DNA from: CAYSCX01 sp964429575
GTDB taxonomy: Bacteria; Desulfobacterota; Binatia; Binatales; Binataceae
Assembly: GCA_964429575.1 (NCBI GenBank)
Contig: CAYSCX010000017.1
Span: 1-51,029 of the forward strand
Direction of reading: 5' to 3'
Length of the DNA stretch: 51,029 nucleotides
A model generated the notes under the pieces. The model ran no database searches. It was not told the DNA's origin and worked only from the letters and a program-made list of their open reading frames with translations. Shown here one piece after another: positions 13,951-22,104 of this stretch. Position 1 is the stretch's first letter, and each line of letters starts with the position of its first letter. Position numbers and translations under genes: made by a program.

Positions 13951-16374
13951 ATGGCTGACAGACCCAAGGGCGAGAAACGCTTCGAGACTGAAGAAGACGT
14001 CAGCAAGGTCGAGATTCCTGATTCTCTGCCGGTGCTGCCCTTGCGCGGCATCGTAATTTTCCCCAGCCAGATTCATCCGTTCCTCGTATCGCGCGCGACC
14101 TCGCTGCGGCTGCTCGAGGAGGTCGGACAGGAGTCGCGGATCATCGCGCTTGCCGCGCAGCGCAATCCCGAGGAGGAGAATCCCGCGCCGACGGGTCTTT
14201 TCCCGCGCGGCACGGCGGTCCGAATCCTCAAGATGCTGCGCTATCCCGACCAGAGCGTACGAGTTTTGGTGCAGGGGCTTGCGCGAATCGAGCTGAAAGA
14301 TTTCACCCAGCGCGATCCGTATTTCATCGCGCAGGTGGCACGGCTCGAAGAAGTCATCTCGGACGACAAGGAAGTCGCTGCGCTTCAAGCGCATCTTGTC
14401 GGCCAATTCTCGAAGTTTGTCTCCCTGGTTCCGTACCTGCCCGATGAGCTTCAGGCGATCGCGATGCAGGTGCGCGATCCGAGCCGGCTGACGGACATGG
14501 TCGCGTCGTATCTGCGCATCGCGATCGAAGAGGGGCAGGATCTTCTATCCAACACCGACGTGCGCCAACGGCTGGAGAAGCTGATTGTGGTTTTGGGCCG
14601 CGAGATTCAGCTGCTCGAGCTGGGCCACAAGATTCAGTCCGAGGTGCAGACCGAGCTCAACAAGAGCCAGCGCGAGTACTACCTGCGTCAGCAGCTCAAG
14701 GCGATTCAGAAGGAACTCGGGGAGAGCGACGCACGCTCGGCTGAGATCGACGAGCTTGCGAAGAAGATCGAAGAGGCCAAGATGCCTCCCGACGCCCGCA
14801 AGGCCGCCGACAAGGAACTGGAACGTCTGAAGATGATTCCGCCCGAGTCGGCCGAGCACACCGTAGTCCGGACGTACCTGGACTGGCTGGTGACGGTGCC
14901 GTGGGGCGTTTCAACCGAAGACAACCTGGACATTCATCACGCGCACCAGGTTCTCGACGAGGATCACTACGACCTCGAGAAAATCAAGGAACGCATCCTC
15001 GAGTTTCTCGCGGTGCGCAAGCTCAAATCCGACAGCAAGGGGCCGATTCTGTGCCTCGTCGGTCCGCCCGGCACCGGCAAGACGTCGCTCGGCCGCTCGA
15101 TTGCGCGGGCGCTGGGTCGCAAGTTCGTGCGGCTCTCGCTCGGTGGCATCCGCGACGAGGCTGAAATCCGGGGCCATCGGCGCACCTACATCGGATCGCT
15201 GCCGGGCCGCATCATTCAGGGACTTCGCAATGCGGGATCGAACAACCCGCTCTTCATTTTGGACGAAGTGGACAAGCTCGGCATGGACTTCCGTGGCGAC
15301 CCCGCGTCGGCGCTGCTGGAAGTACTCGATCCCGAACAGAACAACAGCTTCGTCGATCATTACCTCGATGTACCGTTCGATCTCTCCAGGGTGCTGTTCC
15401 TCACCACCGCGAACGTGCTCGACCCGGTTCCGCCGGCGCTGCGCGACCGGATGGAAGTCCTCGAATTGCCGGGTTACACCGAGGAGGAGAAGCTCGAGAT
15501 CGCGCGGCGTCACCTGGTGCCGAAGGTGCTCAAGGAAAACGGACTCGCCGACGTACCGATCGAGTTCACCAACGAAGCGCTTTCGGAAATCATTCGCAGC
15601 TACACGCGCGAGGCAGGGCTCCGAAACCTCGAACGCGAAATTGCGCGAATTTGCCGCAAGATCGCGCGCACGGTGACCGAGGGCGGGCCGGCACCGCCGC
15701 AAATCGTACCCGAAGATGTACCGCGCTATCTCGGTCCGCCGAAATTCTACTCCGAAGTGGCCGAGCGGATGCACGAACCGGGCGTTGCGACCGGACTGGC
15801 GTGGACTCCCAACGGCGGCGACATCATTTTTATCGAGAGCACCCGGATGAAGGGGCAGAAGGGCCTCACGCTGACCGGCTCGCTCGGCGACGTGATGAAA
15901 GAGTCGGCGCAGGCAGCACTCTCGTACATCCGTTCGCGGGCTGAGCGTCTGGGAATTGAACCTGACTTCTTCGAGAAATCCGACGTCCACGTGCACATTC
16001 CGGCGGGCGCGATTCCCAAAGACGGCCCGTCCGGCGGCGTGACGATCGCGGCGTCGCTCGCGTCGCTGCTGACCGGCCGAGCGGTGCGATCGGACGTCGC
16101 GATGACCGGCGAAATCACGCTGCGCGGAAAGGTGTTGCCGGTCGGCGGTATCAAGGAAAAGGTTCTCGCGGCGCGCCGCGCGGGCATCAAGACCGTGATC
16201 ATTCCGCGGCGCAACGAACGAGACTTGGAAGACATTCCGGCGGAACTGCGCAAGGAGATGGAGTTCATCTTCGTCGACACGGTTGATGAGGTATTCGCGC
16301 ACGCTCTTCGCGACGGCGCAGAAACGCATCCGTCAGCGGAGCCGCCTCGTACCGAACGCACCGTGCTCAACTGA
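13951..16374 (+). CDS. lon: ATP-dependent protease Lon
   Basis: Lon is a hexameric cytosolic AAA+ serine protease that degrades damaged and regulatory proteins. The 807-aa product has the N-terminal substrate-binding LON domain (about 25-220), a coiled-coil linker, and the ATPase with Walker A GPPGTGKT at 371-378. The protease domain has catalytic Ser694 (PKDGPSGG) and Lys737 (GGIKEK). Length and order match the bacterial LonA family. It is divergent from the DUF2203 operon. I could not assign a confident heat-shock promoter in the 126-bp gap. Confidence 0.97.
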   Translation: MADRPKGEKRFETEEDVSKVEIPDSLPVLPLRGIVIFPSQIHPFLVSRATSLRLLEEVGQESRIIALAAQRNPEEENPAPTGLFPRGTAVRILKMLRYPDQSVRVLVQGLARIELKDFTQRDPYFIAQVARLEEVISDDKEVAALQAHLVGQFSKFVSLVPYLPDELQAIAMQVRDPSRLTDMVASYLRIAIEEGQDLLSNTDVRQRLEKLIVVLGREIQLLELGHKIQSEVQTELNKSQREYYLRQQLKAIQKELGESDARSAEIDELAKKIEEAKMPPDARKAADKELERLKMIPPESAEHTVVRTYLDWLVTVPWGVSTEDNLDIHHAHQVLDEDHYDLEKIKERILEFLAVRKLKSDSKGPILCLVGPPGTGKTSLGRSIARALGRKFVRLSLGGIRDEAEIRGHRRTYIGSLPGRIIQGLRNAGSNNPLFILDEVDKLGMDFRGDPASALLEVLDPEQNNSFVDHYLDVPFDLSRVLFLTTANVLDPVPPALRDRMEVLELPGYTEEEKLEIARRHLVPKVLKENGLADVPIEFTNEALSEIIRSYTREAGLRNLEREIARICRKIARTVTEGGPAPPQIVPEDVPRYLGPPKFYSEVAERMHEPGVATGLAWTPNGGDIIFIESTRMKGQKGLTLTGSLGDVMKESAQAALSYIRSRAERLGIEPDFFEKSDVHVHIPAGAIPKDGPSGGVTIAASLASLLTGRAVRSDVAMTGEITLRGKVLPVGGIKEKVLAARRAGIKTVIIPRRNERDLEDIPAELRKEMEFIFVDTVDEVFAHALRDGAETHPSAEPPRTERTVLN

Positions 16375-16490
16375 TCTGCGCCGGCCTCGCGGAATCACCG
16401 CAAGACCGCGGATCGATGGGATGGGTTGCGGGCCGCAGCTAAAGTTGGCGGACCGCATTGGATGGGCGGATTGTTCGGGGGAAGTTCAAC

Positions 16491-17528
16491 ATGCCTGAGC
16501 TGAGACGAGACCCGGTCGTGGGGCGCTGGGTGATTATGGCCACCGAGCGCTCGAAACGGCCGTCGGATTTCAACAAGAAGCGCGAGGAACGCAAGGGCGG
16601 TCCTTGCGTCTTTTGCTACGGGATGGAGGAGCACACTCCGCCCGAGGTTCTCGCATACCGCAACCACGGCTCGGGGCCGAACGAGCAGGGCTGGCGAGTG
16701 CGAGTGGTGCCCAACAAGTTCCCGGCGCTGCGCATCGAAGGGCCTCTGGGGCGGCGCGGCGAGGGCATGTACGACCTGATGAACGGCATCGGCGCGCATG
16801 AGGTTGTAATCGAAAGCCCGGACCACGAACGCTCGCTTGCCGACCTCGAGCCGGAGGAGATCGAAGAGGCGTTATGGGCGTATCGCGATCGGCTGCTCGA
16901 TCTCGCTCGCGACGAACGCTTCCGTTACGTGATCGTGTTCAAGAACCACGGCGCGGAAGCCGGCGCGAGTCTCGAGCACACGCATTCGCAGCTCATCGCG
17001 CTGCCAATTCTGCCACTGAGCGTTCAGCAGGAGCTTCGCGGTGCCCAGGAGTACTACCAACTCAAGGAGCGCTGCATCTTTTGCGACATCGTGAGCCAGG
17101 AAATTCAGGACGGGCGCCGGATCGTCTTCGACAATGAGAGTTTCATTGTCTCGAGCCCGTTCGCGTCGCGCTTTCCGTTCGAGCTGCTGGTGATTCCAAA
17201 GAATCACGCGTCGCATTTCGAGCATGGGACCGGCGGCGAGTACCGCGCGCTTGCGCATTCGCTCAAGTCCGCATTGAGTGCGCTAAAGACAGCGCTGGAC
17301 GATCCTCCGTACAATTACATCATTCACTCCGCACCGCTGCGCGAGGGCGCCAGCCGTCATTACCACTGGCACTTGGAGATAACGCCGGCGCTCACCAAGG
17401 TCGCAGGATTCGAAGTCGGCACGGGTTTCTATATCAACCCGGTGCCGCCCGAGGATGCCGCGAAGCATCTGCGTGAGACGCTCACTCCCGGTGATGTGCG
17501 GCCGCTCAAGGTGGCGCAGGCGAATTGA
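16491..17528 (+). CDS. GalT-like nucleotidyltransferase (galactose-1-phosphate uridylyltransferase family)
   Basis: The 345-aa protein has two HIT-like halves. It shows ELRRDPVVGRWVIMATER at the start, the zinc-site CVFCYG and a second CIFCDIV. The active-site His pair is H163-T-H165-S-Q167, where classical GalT has HPHGQ. Classical enzymes transfer UMP between UDP-glucose and galactose-1-phosphate. Relatives with an HxHSQ motif include ADP-glucose phosphorylases. The next gene is glycogen synthase, so an ADP-glucose role is plausible (inference). ATG 16491 has GGGGAAG six bases upstream. Confidence 0.88.
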   Translation: MPELRRDPVVGRWVIMATERSKRPSDFNKKREERKGGPCVFCYGMEEHTPPEVLAYRNHGSGPNEQGWRVRVVPNKFPALRIEGPLGRRGEGMYDLMNGIGAHEVVIESPDHERSLADLEPEEIEEALWAYRDRLLDLARDERFRYVIVFKNHGAEAGASLEHTHSQLIALPILPLSVQQELRGAQEYYQLKERCIFCDIVSQEIQDGRRIVFDNESFIVSSPFASRFPFELLVIPKNHASHFEHGTGGEYRALAHSLKSALSALKTALDDPPYNYIIHSAPLREGASRHYHWHLEITPALTKVAGFEVGTGFYINPVPPEDAAKHLRETLTPGDVRPLKVAQAN

Positions 17529-17538
17529 ATCGCGCGGC

Positions 17539-17730
17539 GGTCGCGAGCCGCGACTCCCATTAACATGAGGTGAGGCATCGGCGAGGAAACGCTCCCGTTG
17601 GTCGGGTGAAGTTGCGGTGCGCATCGTGCTCGGAGGTCGCGAGCCGCGATTCCCAATAACAGGAAGTGAGGCATCGGCGAGGAGGCGCTCCGGTTGGCCG
17701 GGTGAAGTTGCGGTGCGCAGCCTGCTCGGA
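17539..17730. repeat. Two imperfect 96-bp tandem repeats
   Basis: Units 17539-17634 and 17635-17730 are about 85% identical. Each begins with a small hairpin GTCGCG-AGC-CGCGAC. Function unknown; they may act as a bidirectional attenuator downstream of the GalT-like gene. Confidence 0.85.
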
Positions 17731-17740
17731 GCTCGGCGAC

Positions 17741-17766
17741 GCTTCGACAGGCTCAGGGCAGGCTCT
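17741..17766. repeat. REP-like palindromic repeat
   Basis: The motif CTTCGACAGGCTCAGG followed by GCAGGCTC is a widespread intergenic palindrome in GC-rich environmental bacteria. It is recognised from general experience, not from a search. It has no reading frame of its own. Confidence 0.5.
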
Positions 17767-17915
17767 CTCCCGTCGAGCAACCGCAGAGCTGAAGTCGATG
17801 CCAGTGGGGAAACTCAAAGCATTTCTCAACACCCTGTTAGGACAACTCTGAATTCGACGACACCCGGCGGCGCGGCTGATCGCGCGCTGGCGCGGCGTGT
17901 GGGAACATCTGTCAC

Positions 17916-19373
17916 GTGAAGATCGCGATTGTCGCCGCTGAAATCTCACCGTACGCCAAGGCGGGCGGACTAGCAGACGTCATCGGCGCGTTGCCCGGCG
18001 CCCTCAAGGCGATGGGTGCGGAACCCACCGTTATTCTTCCTGGCTACAAGGCGCTGCGCGAGCGAATCGGCGCGACTACTGCGGTGCGCGAAATGTCGGT
18101 GAGGCTCGGCTCCGCCGAGGAGCGCTTTTCGGTTCTGCGCGCGGACGATCCGCAGGGAGTTCCGCTCTACCTGATCGATCATCCCGGATTCTTCGGCCGA
18201 GACGGAGTGTATGGCGACAAGCGCGGCGACTACCCCGACAATATTCGCCGTTATGTTTTCTTCGGGCGAGCGGCTGCGAAGGTCGCAGCGGAGATGATCT
18301 CGCCCGACGTACTTCATGCGCACGACTGGCACGCTGCTGCGGCGCCAATCGTGATGCGTGCGGATCCTTTGATGCGCGAGCGGCTTGGGCGGACGCTCTC
18401 CATTTTTACGATTCACAACCTGGCGTTCCAGGGGGTATTCGATCTCGGCGAATTCGATCTGCTGGGAATCGACCGCTCGTACTATTCGATCGACTGCCTC
18501 GAGTTCTACGGACGCGTGAATCTGATGAAGGGCGCGGCGCTGCTTGCGGACGGCGCCTCGACCGTAAGCCCGACTTACGCGCGCGAGGTCACGACCGACC
18601 CGGAGCTGGGCTTCGGGTTGGACGGCGTGCTTCGCACACGTGGCGACCGGTTCGTTGGGATCATCAACGGCGCCGACTACCGCGAATGGGATCCCGCGGC
18701 CGATAAGCTTATCAAGGCGACCTATACGTCCACGCGGCCAGAGGGCAAGCGCGCGTGCGCGAATGATCTTCGCACCCAGCTCAAGCTTCCGGCGCGCAAC
18801 GGCCAGCCGCTGGTGGGCATGGTCACGCGGATGACGGCGCAAAAGGGGCTGGATTTGCTGCGCGGCGGGCTCGATCGCGTGATGGCGCTGGAGGTTGCGA
18901 TCGCGATGTTGGCGAGCGGCGACGCCGCGCTCGAAGAATTCTTCCGCAAGGCGGAGCAGCGCTACCCGCAACGTCTGCGCGTAATACTCGACTTCGACAA
19001 TGCACTTGCGCATCGGATACAGGCGGGCGCCGACATGTTCCTGATGCCGTCGCGGTTTGAACCGTGCGGTCTCACGCAGATGTATGCGATGCGCTACGGC
19101 ACCGCGCCCGTCGTGCGTGCGACCGGCGGACTGCGGGACACGGTAACGGAGTTCAACCCGGCCACCGGCGCCGGTACGGGATTCGTGTTCGATGCGTACG
19201 CCGCCGAGCCGCTGGTAAGCGCGATCTCACGCGCGGTCGAAACGTATCGCAAGCCTCAGCTGTGGCAGCGGCTGGCAGCGAACTGCTTCGCGCAGGATTT
19301 CTCGTGGGAGCGCGCCGCGCGAAACTATCTGACGTGGTTCGAAACGCTGCGGCGCGAAACCGGACGCGCCTGA
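17916..19373 (+). CDS. glgA: Glycogen synthase (ADP-glucose type, GT5)
   Basis: GlgA extends alpha-1,4-glucan using ADP-glucose. The 485-aa protein opens with IAIVAAEISPYAKAGGLADVIGALP; the KxGGL nucleotide-sugar site appears as AKAGGL (about 14-20). The C-terminal domain has VTRMTAQKGLDLL and LMPSRFEPCGLTQMYAMRYGT (about 365-390), the GT-B donor site with its catalytic Glu. The length is normal for GT5. The start is GTG 17916 with no strong ribosome site, so translation may be modest. It follows the GalT-like gene and is followed closely by rnhA. Confidence 0.96.
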   Translation: MKIAIVAAEISPYAKAGGLADVIGALPGALKAMGAEPTVILPGYKALRERIGATTAVREMSVRLGSAEERFSVLRADDPQGVPLYLIDHPGFFGRDGVYGDKRGDYPDNIRRYVFFGRAAAKVAAEMISPDVLHAHDWHAAAAPIVMRADPLMRERLGRTLSIFTIHNLAFQGVFDLGEFDLLGIDRSYYSIDCLEFYGRVNLMKGAALLADGASTVSPTYAREVTTDPELGFGLDGVLRTRGDRFVGIINGADYREWDPAADKLIKATYTSTRPEGKRACANDLRTQLKLPARNGQPLVGMVTRMTAQKGLDLLRGGLDRVMALEVAIAMLASGDAALEEFFRKAEQRYPQRLRVILDFDNALAHRIQAGADMFLMPSRFEPCGLTQMYAMRYGTAPVVRATGGLRDTVTEFNPATGAGTGFVFDAYAAEPLVSAISRAVETYRKPQLWQRLAANCFAQDFSWERAARNYLTWFETLRRETGRA

Positions 19374-19381
19374 GAACTCCG

Positions 19382-19963
19382 GTGGCGGAAGAGAAGCGCC
19401 ACTACCTCGTCTATGCGGACGGCTCCTGCATCGGCAATCCGGGGCCCGGCGGATGGGGCGTCGTAATCGTTGCTCCAGGCGGCACGCGTACCGAGTTGAG
19501 CGGTTACGATTCTGCGACCACCAACAACCGGATGGAAATCACTGCGGCAATCGAGGCGCTGAGCCGCATACCTGCTGGCGCCGCTGTCACTGTGCGGAGC
19601 GACAGCGAGTATGTCGTCAATACGATGACTCGCGGCTGGAAACGTAAAGCGAACATCGATCTCTGGCAGCGGCTCGACAATGAAGCGGCGGCTCGAACGG
19701 TCGCATTTGAGTGGGTGAGAGGCCACGGCTCGGATCCGCTCAATAATCGCGCGGACGAACTCGCCCTGACGGCTGCGCAAGGCAAATTCGGCGCGAGTGA
19801 GGCAGTGGATTCTGCGAGTGCCGGCGCGGAAATCGCGCCGCTGCTCAGAGCCGGCGAGAGCATCGCGCAATGCGCCGCTTGCGGCAGGGCGTTCGTCAGC
19901 GATGGCGATGAACGCTACTGCTCGCTCGTCGAGTGTCAGTCGCGCGCGCGCGGCAGCGCTTAG
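19382..19963 (+). CDS. rnhA: Ribonuclease HI with C-terminal Cys4 zinc-ribbon-like extension
   Basis: RNase HI cuts RNA in RNA-DNA hybrids. All four carboxylates are visible: Asp13 (YADGS), Glu52 (RMEIT), Asp74 (RSDSEYV) and Asp125 (NNRADELA). After the catalytic domain (1-135) a 58-residue extension ends in Cys164-x2-Cys167-x12-Cys180-x4-Cys185, which looks like a small zinc ribbon. Bacterial RNase HI normally stops near 155 aa, so the extension is unusual. I chose GTG 19382, eight bases after glgA; the longer upstream frame overlaps glgA and is rejected. Confidence 0.93.
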   Translation: MAEEKRHYLVYADGSCIGNPGPGGWGVVIVAPGGTRTELSGYDSATTNNRMEITAAIEALSRIPAGAAVTVRSDSEYVVNTMTRGWKRKANIDLWQRLDNEAAARTVAFEWVRGHGSDPLNNRADELALTAAQGKFGASEAVDSASAGAEIAPLLRAGESIAQCAACGRAFVSDGDERYCSLVECQSRARGSA

Positions 19964-19991
19964 CTCCAGCGCGGCGCGGCAGCCGCAATGA

Positions 19992-20762
19992 TCACCACAT
20001 GCTCGGGATGAGTGCGTCGGTCTCGCGCAGGTACTCTTCGTAGTCCGCACCGAACCGCTCGCGCAACTGCATCTCATCTGCATGGATCAGGCGGACAGTG
20101 ATCACGCCGCCAACCACCAGCGTCGTGACCAGCACGATCGGCGCGCCGTAGAGCAGCGGCCACGAGGCGAGCGCGAGGAACATCCCCAAGTACATCGGAT
20201 GGCGGATGTGACGATAGAAGACCGTCTTGACGAGTACGCGACGAGTCGGGTCGGCAGGATCGATCGAGTAGAACGCAAGCTGAATTCGCGCGCCCAGCGC
20301 AATCCACAAGCCGGCGAGAGCAAGCAGTAGTCCGAGCGCGCTCAACCACTGCGGCGGTTCGCCACCGAATATATAGGTACGTTCGAACGGCGCCGCCGCA
20401 AACAGAACGAGTACCGGCATCTGTTCGGCGATTCGACGGCCGAGCTCGTCGCCGCGCGGGTTGGGACGGTCGTCGCGGACCAGCAAGTCCGCGACTCTAA
20501 ATCCCGCGTAGGCGAGGAGGTACGCGCCAATGTACGGCTGCTCGCTGAAGTAGTCGGTGATTCCAAGCCCGAGTGCGACCGCGCCGATAACCGCGGCGAG
20601 AAAAATGCCGAGTTCCGCCAGGTGCAGAAGAAGCGGTCGGCTCAACTGCGGTTCGCATGCAAGCTCGATAGTCGGGCGCTGGTTGGAGAGCAGCGCGGGG
20701 TCGAGTGCGCGCGTTGATTTGCCCGAGCCTTGGGTCGATGCCGCCTCCGTTTCAGATCCCAT
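19992..20762 (-). CDS. Isoprenylcysteine carboxyl methyltransferase-like membrane protein
   Basis: The 256-aa protein has four to five membrane helices and ends with HIRHPMYLGMFLAL, then ADEMQLRERFGADYEEYLRET. This is the SAM-binding signature shared by ICMT, PEMT and NnrU-like integral membrane methyltransferases. The first 45 residues are soluble and mention no known motif. In bacteria these enzymes methylate lipids or unknown small molecules; the substrate here is not evident. It is convergent with rnhA, with 28 bases between them. Confidence 0.82.
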   Translation of the reverse strand: MGSETEAASTQGSGKSTRALDPALLSNQRPTIELACEPQLSRPLLLHLAELGIFLAAVIGAVALGLGITDYFSEQPYIGAYLLAYAGFRVADLLVRDDRPNPRGDELGRRIAEQMPVLVLFAAAPFERTYIFGGEPPQWLSALGLLLALAGLWIALGARIQLAFYSIDPADPTRRVLVKTVFYRHIRHPMYLGMFLALASWPLLYGAPIVLVTTLVVGGVITVRLIHADEMQLRERFGADYEEYLRETDALIPSMW

Positions 20763-21076
20763 GGTCCCAATTTCCCATAGTTGAGGCGCTCATACAAAGA
20801 CCTTCTCGAGAAAGCAAAAATACTGCACCTTGGTGCAATGTGCGGATTGCAGATCTCGCATATTGCAAATCAGAGTTCGAGTATCATCTGTTCGGGCAGC
20901 GATTATGCGAATTGCGAAAATCGAGGAAATCATTGAAAACCAAGGGGTTAGGCTAGGTTAGAAGGCATTATGCGGAATTGTGGACCAACTAAATCGTTAG
21001 GAAATCGAGAGTTTCATATTGGCACCGCGATTGCTTAAGGCAATGTACGAAGTTACACGGACTGGAGGAAGCCGAG
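20763..21076. other. AT-richer regulatory region upstream of the twin small peptides
   Basis: This 314-bp region is visibly lower in GC than its neighbours and has no gene. It contains the palindrome TGCACC-TT-GGTGCA (about 20826-20839), several TTGCA/TTGCG repeats between 20845 and 20925, and a strong sigma-54-type promoter at 21019-21035. Confidence 0.6.
21019..21035 (+). promoter_or_regulatory. Sigma-54 promoter upstream of 58-aa peptide genes
   Basis: The sequence is TTGGCACC, GCGA, TTGCT. The GG (21021-21022) and GC (21033-21034) are spaced exactly as RpoN requires. Only one base of the -24 box differs from consensus. Transcription would begin near 21045, about 32 bases before the first start codon. 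Confidence 0.7.
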
Positions 21077-21253
21077 ATGAACGCGACGATCAATGAGGCA
21101 AGCTTGGCAGGGGTTGAGCGGTTGAGCCGTGAGCGCGAGACCAGTGAAGGCGCGCGCTATGCGCAGAACAGCCTGCTCAGCGAACTGCCGGGCGTAGTGC
21201 TCGGGTTCGTGACGCTCTTCTACATCGTGACCTCGCTCCTGGCGTTGGCCTAA
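21077..21253 (+). CDS. 58-aa single-helix membrane peptide A
   Basis: ATG 21077 follows GGAGG at eight-base spacing. The peptide starts MNATINEASLAG, has a charged middle (ERLSRERETSEGARYAQN), then LLSELPGVVLGFV and TLFYIVTSLLALA, one hydrophobic helix ending at the C-terminus. I do not recognise the family. It is clearly paralogous to the peptide at 21312-21488, which has the same length, start MNAT, ribosome-site spacing and C-terminal motif. The third-base differences between the two are mostly silent, which supports real coding. A sigma-54-type promoter lies immediately upstream. Confidence 0.8.
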   Translation: MNATINEASLAGVERLSRERETSEGARYAQNSLLSELPGVVLGFVTLFYIVTSLLALA

Positions 21254-21266
21254 GGCGCGAGCGGAT

Positions 21267-22037
21267 TCAGGGGCCGTCGGACGAGAAGCTGACGAGATGG
21301 AGGAAATGACAATGAACGCGACGACGAACGATGCGAGAATCATGACGGTAGCGGCGTATGCCGATGCCACGACCACGACCGAGGGTGTCCGGCTCGCGCA
21401 GAACGTGCTGCTGAGCGAGATGCCGGGTGCGGTGCTCGCGATTGTCACGCTCTTCTACACTGTCAGCTCGCTGGTCGCGCTCATCTAGGGACATGAGCGG
21501 AGCGACCAGAGAGAACGCAGTCGCGGATTCCGAGGCGCGCTCAGAAATTCTGAGCGAAACCAGGATGATCGCGGCGGTGAGAAGAATGGTGACCCAGGTG
21601 ACATACCGGATTCGACGAAGCATGGAATCGACCTGCTTCTTCGTAAACGGTTCACCGTCGCCGTGCGCCGCGACCTCTTCCTGGCGTCCGATGCGGAACG
21701 CCAGCCCGAAGGTGATGTAGGTCTGAAGAAAGATGACGAGGAAGGCCAACAGGAGTTTGAACGCCAGCGGGCGGCCGATCCTCGCGTAGTAATCCGTCAG
21801 CATCCCGGCCTTCAGGTCGGTTACCATCATCGCCCCGGTCATCAGCACCACTCCGAGGGCGCCAAGCACAAAAGGATTGTAGAAGCGAAAGCCGGTGATG
21901 AGCGCCGCGCGTCGCACGGACTCGTCGCCGGCGCGCTCTGCGGCGGGCAGCAGCATGTAGATGACCGCGAACTGCGCGCCGAAGTACGCGGCCATCGCGC
22001 ACAGGTGCGCCCACAGCAGCAGATTGTCAGCGAACAT
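21267..22037 (-). CDS. Four-helix membrane protein, CopD/DUF2269-like
   Basis: Residues 1-180 form a membrane domain with four helices: a first helix with LLWAHLCAMAAYFGAQFAVIYML, then VLGALGVVLMTGAMM, LAFKLLLAFLVIFLQTYITFGLAF and RYVTWVTILLTAAIILVSLRI. It resembles CopD or DUF2269-type four-helix proteins of unknown transport or redox role. The conserved part ends near 21500. The remaining 75 residues are polar, low in complexity and antisense to the 58-aa peptide B gene, so they may be an artefact of a lost stop codon. It is convergent with the small peptide genes and follows the beta-glucosidase gene on the same strand. Confidence 0.6.
   Translation of the reverse strand: MFADNLLLWAHLCAMAAYFGAQFAVIYMLLPAAERAGDESVRRAALITGFRFYNPFVLGALGVVLMTGAMMVTDLKAGMLTDYYARIGRPLAFKLLLAFLVIFLQTYITFGLAFRIGRQEEVAAHGDGEPFTKKQVDSMLRRIRYVTWVTILLTAAIILVSLRISERASESATAFSLVAPLMSLDERDQRADSVEERDNREHRTRHLAQQHVLREPDTLGRGRGIGIRRYRHDSRIVRRRVHCHFLHLVSFSSDGP
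21312..21488 (+). CDS. 58-aa single-helix membrane peptide B (paralogue of A)
   Basis: ATG 21312 follows GGAGG at eight-base spacing, exactly as in the first copy; an ATG five codons upstream is less well placed. The peptide has an N-terminal polar part (MNATTNDARIMTVAAYADA), then EGVRLAQN, LLSEMPGAVLAIV and TLFYTVSSLVALI. Function unknown. Small single-helix proteins of this type often modify a larger membrane complex or respond to envelope stress (inference). The formal end of the minus-strand frame of 21267-22037 runs antisense through this gene. Confidence 0.78.
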   Translation: MNATTNDARIMTVAAYADATTTTEGVRLAQNVLLSEMPGAVLAIVTLFYTVSSLVALI

Positions 22038-22104
22038 CGGAGTTCGAGTCAGCGCGGCATCGCGGGTTGCAGCGTCGCGCAGACATCCGGCGCGGATGAC
22101 TCGC

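Larger units (their letters stand above)
17529..17915. other. Repeat-rich intergenic region before glgA
   Basis: This 387-bp gap has no convincing gene. It holds two 96-bp tandem repeats (17539-17730), a REP-like palindrome (17741-17766) and a 17-base fragment of the end of the dispersed repeat (17825-17841). Confidence 0.75.

Noticed and set aside
14911..16329. A 472-aa frame antisense to lon
   Set aside because: It is a mirror of a conserved protease gene in GC-rich DNA; it has no ribosome site or recognised motif.
17283..17949. Minus-strand frames through the repeat region before glgA
   Set aside because: Their sequence comes from tandem and REP-like repeats, with no ribosome site or recognised domain.
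21538..21556. Inverted repeat CGCTCAGAA-A-TTCTGAGCG as a terminator of the peptide genes
   Set aside because: The centre is only one base, no T run follows, and it lies inside the minus-strand coding region.
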